Shown here one piece after another: positions 9,271 through 17,175 of a stretch of DNA of 17,175 nucleotides; the stretch's first letter is position 1, and each line of letters opens with the position of its first letter. The translations under genes were made by a program, and so were the position numbers. The DNA lies in assembly GCA_016748015.1 (NCBI GenBank), contig JAAOMT010000183.1, positions 351,144-368,318 on the forward strand. The letters are read 5' to 3'. The notes beneath the pieces were generated by a model. It did not search any database. It was not told the origin of the DNA and saw only the letters and a list, made by a program, of their open reading frames with translations. This DNA comes from Geosiphon pyriformis. Lineage: Eukaryota > Glomeromycota > Glomeromycetes > Archaeosporales > Geosiphonaceae.

Positions 9271-9351
9271 TCTGATCCGACTGCTGATTTAAACATATTA
9301 AACCCAGCTCATGCCTTTTCTACACGTGATCAGCCACTTATTATATTATAG
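9271..9351 (+). CDS. Orphan terminal exon candidate
   Basis: A strong acceptor (long T-run, TCCTAATTAG at 9261-9270) is followed by 26 open codons and TAG at 9349-9351. They read SDPTADLNILNP, then AHAFSTRDQPLIIL. The composition (Pro, Asp, Ala, His, Arg, balanced codons) is protein-like and abruptly unlike the poly-A/T DNA on both sides. I found no partner exon upstream. It may be the last exon of a gene with a very long intron, or a stranded fragment. The product is not recognised. Confidence 0.35.
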   Translation, partial: SDPTADLNILNPAHAFSTRDQPLIIL

Positions 9352-9509
9352 ATGAAAAGGGCAGTATAAAAAAGATATAACATAATAAATTAATTTAACC
9401 ATAAAATTTTAAACAAATTTCAAAATCCAATATTATTATTATTTCTTTTATAAAATTAATGAATGTTTTTTTGTTTAATATAATCAATTGGTTACTAATA
9501 GAAGATTTC

Positions 9510-9620
9510 CTAATATAGTCTGAAGTAGTTTTTGATCGGCTCGGATAGCTGGTCACGTGCAGCCGCGTCTAATGTATGACGTTCATGTTATGCGAGAATA
9601 GTCGGTGGTTGGACTACACC
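9510..9620 (-). other. GC-richer island with a protein-like minus-strand frame
   Basis: The minus strand reads GVVQPPTILA, one TAA (9588-9590), then HERHTLDAAARD and QLSEPIKNYFRLY, ending at TAG 9510-9512. The patch has several CG dinucleotides in an otherwise CG-poor neighbourhood, so it looks recently inserted or conserved. It does not fold as a tRNA cloverleaf by eye. Most likely it is a fragment of a mobile-element or multicopy gene; no family is recognised. Confidence 0.3.
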
Positions 9621-9624
9621 TTAA

Positions 9625-10153
9625 GCATAATAAAAAAAATTAATAATAATCAATTATATTTACATATATGTAAATTCAATAAAAAAAATTATTATAAGAA
9701 AATTCTTTGATTTATTTTCGATAATTTTATTCTTAAATTTGTTAAAAAATGACAATTTTATAGTAGAAAAATTCAATTAAAAATTATTGATTGCTAATTT
9801 TTTCTTGAAAAAAATACTTTTATAAAAGTATCATTTATATTGATCATATATATATAACAATTTTTTCTATTAAAATAGCAAGATAAAGCTTAATCATATA
9901 TAAACATTAGGTTTTTAAAAAAATGAATTTATCTATGATCACTATAATTTTATTAAAATCTTAATAGATTATTTAATTGTAAATTTACGATGTCGTTTCA
10001 GTTTTATGTTTTTGAATCAGCTTAACGCATTTAAGAAGCAAATCTCAGAACTACTCGTTTAGGCAAAGTTACTTAGATATTTATAGTTAAACACTAATGG
10101 TTTAAGGGGAAAGGGAAAAAACTGATCATTGTGACCTACACCTTATAACATGA
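9625..10153. other. AT-rich spacer
   Basis: Nothing recognisable apart from a short TATATATATA run near 9848. Confidence 0.4.
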
Positions 10154-10282
10154 TCGAGATTGGTAGGAATTTACAAAGTTGGATTAGCTCAACGAGCAAA
10201 CAATCAAACATTATCACTTAAGAAATTAATGATGTCCGATCACGATTGGATCTATGAAAAGTCGTCTAAATCTGATAGATAA
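10154..10282 (+). other. Unassigned 42-codon coding-like island
   Basis: Open from after a TGA (10151-10153) to TAA 10280-10282, reading SRLVGIYKVGLAQRANN, then LKKLMMSDHDWIYEKSSKSDR. The balanced composition contrasts with its surroundings. No ATG starts it, but an ATG-ATG pair lies near its middle (10230-10235). LVGIYKVGLAQRA faintly recalls the first helices of a Tc1-type transposase helix-turn-helix, which is not enough to name it. Confidence 0.25.
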
Positions 10283-10446
10283 TAAAAGAAATAAGCGTTA
10301 AACAAGAGGATAAATTTCATTAATGATAGATGTAATTTCTTACCTTCAGGCAAAAAGAATATTTCTTTTAAAAGTCAAGGAAATTAATGTTTGATATACT
10401 GTATAAATAATTAAATTAATGATTAATTATTTTCAAATTAAATAAA

Positions 10447-11893
10447 CTAACCATTAAAAAAATCATCGATCCGCGCAGTCAAAAGACGACTTGTATAATA
10501 TGCTCCTGAATGAATTTCTGTTGTCGTTGTTGTTGTCGTTGCTGAGTAATTTGTCGTCGCGTCGTTCTTCAACATTTCTTTTATATGGTTTTCTGATTCT
10601 AAACACTGGCGATACACAGTTTTACCCTCTTCATATGTAAACTCTTCATCTGCAAACTCTTTTATGATTGACACATCATTTGTAGACACCTTAAATAGCT
10701 TATACATTTTCCAAAGTTTCCACAACTTGTTCTGAACTTCTTCCGCAGTAGGACGATTTAATGGATTAGCATCCCAACACTTTACAATAATTTCGACAAT
10801 ACAAAGTGGAATAAGTGGGGAGGTAATTTCAGGTCTAATACCCTTAGAAAGAATATTAAATATGAGAGTATTATCATGAGGACGGTAATATCACCAGCCG
10901 GAGTAAACTTTTCCCCTCTTAAAACTTCTGGTGGAATGTATAATATCACTCCAAAGATCTCTTTTTCACTCGTTGTTGTTGCTTCATTGTTTATTGGTTG
11001 ACATAATCCGAGGTCTCCAATATTTACAGTCTTACGTCCTTTAGAGCTATATTTTAGAATGTTGCCCGAGTGTAGGTCACAATGAACCAGACCAGAAGAA
11101 TGAATTTTTGAAAGTCCTTTAGCTATATCACGCGCGATCCCTAATTTATAAAACCAACTGGTAGAATGAAAATTTTTTTGATAAATATCTTCGCATGTCT
11201 CCATCTTAGGCAAACTCCATCACAATTCCATAGTCGAGTGTTTCAGCGTTTTGCGTAAGCCCCATATCAAAGAGATAGTACCTGAATACCAACCATTTTG
11301 AACTTCAATAGTTCTTTGAATATTTAACTATCAACAGTATATCAAAGTAAATAGATAATATACATTAAATAATTAATAGGTAAATATAAATTAATAATAA
11401 ATATAAATACATAATAATAATAATAATATAATTACCTCTTTAAATATTTCTTCACTGTTCGTTATAATTTTTAGTGCTACTTCCGTCCCTTCTTCATCTC
11501 CTTCCCATCTTTCATATTCCAATGAACCATGATGTTTTATAGCATTAGTATCAATTAATCCATCCATATAAGTTGCTTTAGAAATTATGCCAAACCCTCC
11601 TCTAGCAATTTCTTTGATATTCGAGAAACGCTCCCATAGAATTCATTCATAATAATGAACATTACCATTATCAAATTAATTATCACTCTCAGGTTGATTA
11701 TAGATTGGATTCTTAATTATTACATCCACTTCTTTATTACCGCTTGAAAAGTTGCGGTAAAGCTTTTTAAAAAATGTAAAGTGGCATGCAGCACAGGAAT
11801 TCCTTTCATTTCTTGTAAACTCTCTTGACACAAAAAACACTCGTCGCAATCATGAGTATATGGATAAGTGTTTTTAATTTCTTTGTTTTCCAT
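10447..11893 (-). pseudogene. Broken TKL-like protein kinase of the expanded Glomeromycotina type
   Basis: Starting at ATG 11893 (an in-frame alternative is 11911), the first exon encodes a Cys-rich segment (CDECFLC, then CHF) and a long linker. The kinase N-lobe follows: glycine loop IARGGFGIISKATYMDG and VALKII with the ATP-binding Lys, then a GTAATT donor at 11435. After an acceptor near 11282 come GIVMEFA and DGDMRRYL, the catalytic loop HCDLHSGNIL, DLG in place of DFG, PPEVLRGEKFTPAGDI and the C-lobe end CWDANPLNRPTAEEV. A tail with a Thr run ends at TAG 10447. Damage: a frameshift near 11787; TAA at 11676-11678; TGA at 11643-11645 where EWI is expected; TAA at 11206-11208; a frameshift in the T-run near 11175; and a frameshifting deletion near 10888 that removes the YSFGIIMWE region after GDI. 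The segment between VALK and YG, including helix C, is not readable. It cannot make an active kinase. Confidence 0.85.
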
Positions 11894-12551
11894 GGTGTGA
11901 ATAAAGAACAAAAGGGCAAAAAGATAAAATGTGAATATATTATTATTCGAAGAGAAGTTCTTTAAACCTTCATTTGATAGTAGATTAGGAAGTAATTTTT
12001 CTAAAGGCGAGTTCTTATTTATGTTGTTTTTCTATGTTCGCATAGTCTCCACCCCAAGTGATCAGATTGGAATAAGAATTGCCTTAGCTTTTCTTTACAA
12101 ATTAATTTATTAACCTTATTCATTAGACTGTGATTCGATACAAATCAATAATATCAAATAGGGTTTAACTATGACCAAATTTAAGTAGCTATGCTACGCG
12201 CCAAACAAGTTTCCAATTGTCGCATTGTCTTGCCGCCTAAATAAGTTAGTGAATTTATTTGTAGAACAACAGTAAAAACAACAAGAACATAATTTAGGCT
12301 TCGTGTGAAGCATAAAAATACTGTATGATTCATTAATCAAATATCATAAATTTGCTTGGATACTGTTTAAAGGCATTTTTATATTTAATAATAAAACAGA
12401 AAAATTTTATTAACGCCCGCTTTTCATTTCTTATTTTTGTTAGCTCTCAGTTTCTCTTTGAGCTAAGCTAATTTTTCCATTTCAATGGATTAAATTCAAA
12501 CCTACAGTAAATGCATGTTAGAGCTAAGATTTAATAATAAAATTAACGATT
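11894..12551. other. Upstream region of the kinase pseudogene; no gene supported
   Basis: Holds the former promoter side of the minus-strand kinase. A 60-codon plus-strand frame at 11931-12113 shows no motif and is hydrophobic by composition. A small hairpin GCTTC-GTGT-GAAGC lies near 12299-12312. The patch 12170-12245 is less AT-rich but has stops in every frame. Confidence 0.4.
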
Positions 12552-12554
12552 TGA

Positions 12555-12680
12555 GCATTACCATTTGATCAAATTATATTTGATTTCTCAGTCGAAACTT
12601 TTAATAAGCAACTCATCTCAAATTCGGTTCAAGTTGATAACGCAGAGGATTACTTATTTTCGGAACTTTATAGTATGTAA
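12555..12680 (+). other. Unassigned coding-like island, possible terminal exon
   Basis: After a TGA at 12552-12554 a 41-codon frame runs to TAA 12678-12680, reading LPFDQIIFDFSVETFNKQ, then LISNSVQVDNAEDYLF and SELYSM. Amino-acid composition is protein-like (acidic, with Val and Ser) and codons are mixed, unlike the flanks. No splice acceptor is convincing; an AG at 12554-12555 is possible. The product is not recognised. Confidence 0.3.
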
Positions 12681-13755
12681 AAAAATATTGGTTATTTTTA
12701 TCTTAAAAACAATCAAATAGAAAATAATCTGAAATTTATTAAATTTTATTTTAAAAACCAGGTGTTTTATTATTCATATGATTTCTTAAAAGTGTTACAA
12801 AGAACATTACATATAATTAATGTGCATAAATTAATTTTAATTAATTTAAGTTAGTAAACTTTTATTTACAATTCTTCAAATTCTAAAAAATATATAAATA
12901 ATTATTAACTATAGTATTTGAATAAATTAATTAAAACTTAATTAACAACGAAATAAAATTTATTATCCTATTAATATCTTAAACAATTAGATTTTTGTAA
13001 ATTAACAATATTTTAAAAATTAATTAAATAAATAGATTTTAAAAAAATTAATTGTATGTTTACTAATTATTATTTTACCTTTTATTTAAGTTTTAATTTT
13101 ACTTCATTTTAATATTAAATGTTAGCAATAAAATCTCAGTTTTTTGAAATGTATAATATTTTCGTTATTATAAATTAATATTAAAACCAATATATCAGCA
13201 GATTTAACGCTTAGGATTAGTCATTAGGCAAATATCGTCGGTTTTCTATTTTGGCATTTTCTTCTCTGTTTATTTAATTTTTATTAGTCTCCTTTTGGTA
13301 AGTTACAAAATGATTTCTATCAGGAAAGCTGGCGGCCCAGTTTTCCATTATAGATTTTTAGTATAGCTAGATTATTAATATTATTATTCAAAGATCGCCA
13401 GAAACTAATTTAGAGACCTGATTTGAAAATCTTGAAAGATTTCAGTAACAGCCAGGACGCTTTACTGTGATAAAAAGGGAAGTAAATTTATTATAAGTTA
13501 ATCACCCATAAATAATATAATTCCCGCTATTAATGACTATTTCAAATTTGAACTATTATTTTATGATTGCTTGGCCTTCAAAGAGATTAATTATATTTTT
13601 TGAAATGCTTAGATGAATGTAATAACCTTCACAAAAAACTTTATTTAGCTTGCCTCTTACTGGTTTAAAGGAGTTAACATAATAAATTGAATAACCTGTA
13701 AATTTTAATGACATAAATTAGTCAGGATAGAAAAAACTTATTCCATTAGTGGTCC

Positions 13756-13789
13756 CGATTCAGAGTTTTTTATCATGAAAACTGAATCG
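13756..13789. other. Perfect-stem hairpin with a two-base bulge
   Basis: CGATTCAG-ag-TTTT pairs with AAAACTGAATCG: twelve base pairs interrupted by one AG bulge and closed by an eight-base loop. No gene is adjacent, so a regulatory role is not supported. It could be a small inverted-repeat relic. Confidence 0.4.
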
Positions 13790-15436
13790 ATGTGAAACTA
13801 GAGATTGTCGTGTAACCAATAGTATTCAGAATAACTTTACTCAATTTATTTAATTATCGCATGTTCCCTGACCACAGGTTCAAATTAAATTTATAGTAAA
13901 TTTCAATATTTTAGCATATTTTAGTAGTCAAGATATTAACCAAAAAAACTTGTAGCGGAATATATTTTATCAATTTGTAAATGTGTTAAAATTTTCAAAA
14001 TCACCATCTTAATTACATAAAAGTTTTTTTCTTTATTAATTTAGAAAATTGATAGTCTTATTGCCACAAAACTTGGGTTTAATAATTTTATAAAAAATCA
14101 AATCACCAAGAACTATAATTAATATGTTCAATTCTTTTTCATTTTTGAATTGAATTAAAAAATGAAATTGTTTTCGAAAATAATTAAAACAAAATTATTT
14201 ATTGCATTTTAAAATCTAATTTTATCAATCATCTTTTAGGTAGTTTAGAGATAATACTTGACAAAATACCATGCGAAAAATGATTTGAGCATTATCAAAA
14301 AGTCTAAATTTATTTATCAAAAAAGAAGGTAAATGTAATCTGATATCTTAATATGCGTGATTATCCGCTCTACCAACAACCACAATTAATAAATCCTCAC
14401 CAATGCATGCAAAATTCTAAAATGCCAAGATAAATAAAAAAATTATTAATCAAAGAAATTTATTTAGTACAGAAGTATAAAATATTTTTAGATTTTGTGC
14501 TTATGGAAACCTGTGTATTTGGCTTTGATATAATATACATATCGTTAACTTTATTTCAGCCGCCTCTATGATAGTAAAGAGTTCTATAATGATAATAATG
14601 ATAATAGGATAATCATGAGGTCTTAATGATTTATATTAAAATTTCACTGGCTCAGGTTAAATTATACAGCTTACCTTTTTTTCCTATTAATTCAGAGAGG
14701 AGATTTATTATTTACGAAATGAATTTTATCTTATTCGAAATCATTACTAGTTTATTTCATATGTATAAAATTCAAAATTATTAAAATAATTGAATGCAAA
14801 AATTTTAATTTTTTTGGTCTTCAGTCATTAATCTTTTAATTCTTAGGCTATGATCCTTTTATGAATAAATTTTTTAGATACATATATTATGATAGATAAT
14901 TTTAATAATATTGGACATTATATGAAATAAAACAGTTTTTACAAAAAAATTAATTTAGACAAAATATTGTTTTGTTTGTTTTTTATTAAACAAAATTATT
15001 GATAATATTTGTGAAATTTGTGTAAAAATTCAATATACTGTAAATAACAACTATATATTTTTTTACTTTAAAAACTAGTTTCCAGTTTCAAATTTTTTGA
15101 AATTTTTTTTTTGCATTTTTGTATTAGTAGTATTACACGATATAAGTAATAGAATTAAGATAATTATCTTTGATAACTGTGCATTTAAAACAGGAATTTT
15201 GTTAATCTTGACATAAATTTAATATTCCAATCTATTCAGGTATTATATTTAGACAACTTTCATAGTTCCAATCATACATCATAATTTTTAAACTTTAGTT
15301 TCATAAGTAATAAAAATTAATATTCCCTCCTCTTATTGTTGTTGTTGCTATTGTTTCTAGGTTTAATTTTTCATTGTTTTCCTGTTAAGTTAAATTCAAT
15401 GTTGTAAATTCCTAATTAAATTAAAAAAATATAAGC

Positions 15437-15481
15437 TACTTTGAATGAATAAAATATTTAAAGTACTTTGAATGAATAAAA
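15437..15481 (+). repeat. 18-base direct repeat, 27-base period
   Basis: TACTTTGAATGAATAAAA occurs at 15437-15454 and again, identically, at 15464-15481. It looks like a short recent duplication in non-coding DNA. Confidence 0.85.
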
Positions 15482-15947
15482 CAAGGATTAATCATTTGTT
15501 GTATATTGTTCCATTACAGATATAACACCTTAATGAACTCTTAATTCGTGGTTCCAAAGAAATTAAAAAAAACCGCCAAGTGTTTCCAATTACTTCTCTT
15601 TATTAAATTCTTAACTCTAGCTTTTTACCTTTCTGCAGTAAAAATACATGATAACTTGAAAACCAATCTCGATAATTTATATTCAAATAATTCACCTTGA
15701 AAAAGATACTTTAGAGCATTTAAAAGTCTTATAATTCAGAATTAATAGAACACATTCTCACAGTTATAAGACTTCTTTTTACTTAAAGATGAATAAGATT
15801 TTGAAAATTAAAATTTTATGAAAAATAAATCTTTTAAATGTAACCGAGTCTACACATTCTATTGATCCCTCAATTATATTCGAGTCCTAGCTCCAACACC
15901 TTAATTCGCTTTTTGTCATATATTTTCCACTGTGTTATTAAAAGTCT

Positions 15948-16823
15948 CTATTTTAATGTAATTTCACTTTCCTGCAAAATTTTTTTGAAGTTTCGGGAAT
16001 TCGAGTGTTTTATAATTTTATATAAACGACGTCCCGGAAATAATTTTCTAACTTTTTTCCAATCTTTTCCATATTCTTGCAACCCTTTGATTAGATTTTG
16101 ATTTTCTTCTTCAGTCCACGGCCCCTTTTTAATCCAAGGAGTAAGAAAGTCGATATAGTGGCGTTTTATACTTTTAGCAGGTCTCTCAAGAAAATGGCTC
16201 ATTTTTCCCCATTGATTACCAAACTTTTTAACCAAACTTTTCAATTTCTCCTCTTCTTCTTTTGTCCATTGACCACGCTTTGGATGCAATAATATATTAA
16301 AATAGCGCTCCGATAGCTGCCTAGGGGTTTTTAAAAGAAAAATCCCTGTTGATGATATAGCTTTCCAGGAAATTTTGCTTTTGCCATATTTTTTTACTGC
16401 AGATATGAGTTCCATATCCTCTTTCGGTGTCCACTTGGTATTTTTAATATAAAGACTTTCAGAGTTTACTAACTTTTGCTTTGTGAGTTTATAATATTGA
16501 AATCTTATAGCACCTATTGTCCGCTCCGGGAAATACTTTTCAGCAATAATCTTCCATGATAACCCATTTTGCCTTCGAAACTCGATCAAAGCTGTTTTCT
16601 CTTCAACAGTCCATTTCGGGCTATCTCTTACACGAGATGCTTTCTTGGTTATTCTTTGATCAGCTATAAGATTCTTAATCTCTAGGGAAATAACCGAATC
16701 ATTTTTCTTGCTAGAATCAGTAAACGATGGAATGGGATTAGCAGGTATTTTAGTTAGGGAGCCCTTTTGAAAAAATGAAAAGAGGGATGGTGACCTATTC
16801 TTGATAAAATTTAGGATATTCAT
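15948..16823 (-). CDS. Four-repeat Myb/SANT-domain DNA-binding protein
   Basis: A single intact 291-residue frame with ATG at 16823 and stop at 15948-15950. After a Ser/Lys-rich N-terminus (1-65) come four Myb/SANT repeats. Repeat 1 (about 70-112) starts KWTVEEKTALIEF, with Trp71, Trp90 and Tyr110. Repeat 2 (about 130-177) starts KWTPKEDMELI, with Trp131 and Trp153. Repeat 3 (about 185-226) starts QWTKEEEEKLKSLV, with Trp186 and Trp205. Repeat 4 (about 235-280) starts PWTEEENQNLIKGL, with Trp236 and Trp255. In each repeat the first two helix tryptophans are kept and the third is replaced by an aromatic or other residue. The basic third helices suggest nuclear DNA binding, as in Myb, Reb1 or SNAPc4-like proteins. 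The last 25 residues are short for a full fourth repeat plus tail, so an unrecognised 3' intron is possible. This is the best-preserved conventional gene in the window. Target genes are unknown. Confidence 0.85.
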   Translation of the reverse strand: MNILNFIKNRSPSLFSFFQKGSLTKIPANPIPSFTDSSKKNDSVISLEIKNLIADQRITKKASRVRDSPKWTVEEKTALIEFRRQNGLSWKIIAEKYFPERTIGAIRFQYYKLTKQKLVNSESLYIKNTKWTPKEDMELISAVKKYGKSKISWKAISSTGIFLLKTPRQLSERYFNILLHPKRGQWTKEEEEKLKSLVKKFGNQWGKMSHFLERPAKSIKRHYIDFLTPWIKKGPWTEEENQNLIKGLQEYGKDWKKVRKLFPGRRLYKIIKHSNSRNFKKILQESEITLK

Positions 16824-17175
16824 TGATTAAAACTCTTCAGGGATTTAATATCAAGATCTTTCAAATTTTTCGCTTGATGCTTTTAATAGTAAAAAAAGAT
16901 CAGCATATTTTTCATTGGATCTTTGGCTTCCCATATTTAGAAAGGGAGACAAAAAAATGCAACCAATTTTTACACTCAGTCCAGATTGAAACCCTTTATT
17001 TGAAGGTTTGTCGAATAGTATTATAACTCCAAGTGATAAAAACAAACAATCATTATTAACCACCTAATCCATTCTCCCGATTACGAGACTTATATTTTTT
17101 AATCTGTCAAATCTAAAGTTTCGTGAAAAATAAAATTTTCTAATGTAATTGAATCTATCTATAACACAGGTTTTG
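16824..17175. other. 5' flank of the Myb gene
   Basis: Overlapping frames on both strands (16823-17026 plus, 16851-17063 minus) show no motif. This is taken as promoter and 5' untranslated DNA of the minus-strand Myb gene. No TATA box could be singled out in the AT-rich background. Confidence 0.35.

Larger units (their letters stand above)
12681..15940. other. Long gene-free stretch
   Basis: Read on both strands, no frame shows a recognisable motif. The patch at 13200-13345 is less AT-rich (CAGGAAAGCTGGCGGCCCAG near 13320-13339) but is closed by stops within about 15 codons. ATGATAATAATGATAAT near 14590 is a simple repeat. Two small structures are listed separately. Confidence 0.5.

Noticed and set aside
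9530-9620. tRNA or other structured RNA in the GC-richer patch
   Set aside because: No acceptor stem, T-loop GGTTCRANYCC or cloverleaf could be drawn on either strand.
1976-11893. TGA = Trp also in the gypsy relic, adhesin-like gene and kinase
   Set aside because: These regions also carry TAA or TAG stops and, in most cases, frameshifts, and they keep ordinary TGG. Their TGA codons fit TGG-to-TGA or CGA-to-TGA mutation, or intron sequence, not a recoded genome.
11931-12113. 60-codon plus-strand frame
   Set aside because: No recognisable features; lies opposite the kinase promoter side.
15862-16292. Two plus-strand frames (15862-16101, 16098-16292)
   Set aside because: Antisense shadows of the intact Myb gene.
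16823-17063. Frames on both strands upstream of the Myb gene
   Set aside because: They overlap each other, lack motifs and sit where the Myb promoter must be.
1-17175. CRISPR array or phage-defence cassette
   Set aside because: No regularly spaced identical repeats and no cas, restriction or toxin-antitoxin type genes were seen.

Overview
The window looks like nuclear DNA of an arbuscular mycorrhizal fungus (Glomeromycotina, Rhizophagus-like). It is very AT-rich with large non-coding stretches. It has short GTAAGT...AG introns and a decayed TKL-type kinase with the HCDLHSGNIL catalytic loop common in these fungi. It also carries a beta-repeat adhesin-like gene, a Crinkler-like fragment, a decayed Ty3/gypsy element and a multi-repeat Myb protein. 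No bacterial operon layout, rRNA, tRNA or CRISPR array was seen. The assignment is inferred from protein character, not from a search.

The left end (1-1540) is the exception. The 3' end of a multicopy fungal-type protein (2-496, PGHTKF / LYHNIRPF motifs) is followed after 51 bases by a 329-codon reading frame (548-1537). That frame is open only if TGA is read as tryptophan: six in-frame TGA codons and no TAA or TAG. This is the Mollicutes code. The protein has HAD-phosphatase-like motifs. The obvious source is a Mollicutes-related endobacterium (MRE, Candidatus Moeniiplasma) living inside the fungus. Either this is bacterial DNA in the fungal genome, fungal DNA in an endobacterial genome, or an assembly chimera.

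From about 1580 to 3060 lies the corpse of a Ty3/gypsy pol gene. The reverse transcriptase YLDD box has become YLDN, the RNase H region is recognisable, and twelve stop codons sit mostly at expected Trp, Arg and Gln sites. From 3060 to 6060 there is no gene, but a 97-base sequence duplicated at 4497 and 4610 has diverged almost only by transitions (19 of 20 substitutions), a cytosine-deamination or RIP-like pattern.

From 6300 to 7925 there is a spliced plus-strand gene whose product is a DUF4097/adhesin-like beta-repeat protein. Its last four exons are clean; its 5' exons are ambiguous. A Crinkler-header-like fragment (8231-8380), an orphan terminal exon (9271-9351) and several short unassigned coding-like islands follow. 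A minus-strand protein kinase pseudogene fills 10447-11893. The stretch 12681-15940 holds no recognisable gene. A minus-strand gene for a four-repeat Myb/SANT protein (15948-16823) closes the window.

There is no operon-like cooperation here. The region reads as an accessory compartment in which mobile-element relics and broken members of expanded families (kinase, Crinkler, adhesin, Myb) sit in AT-rich, mutation-eroded DNA.
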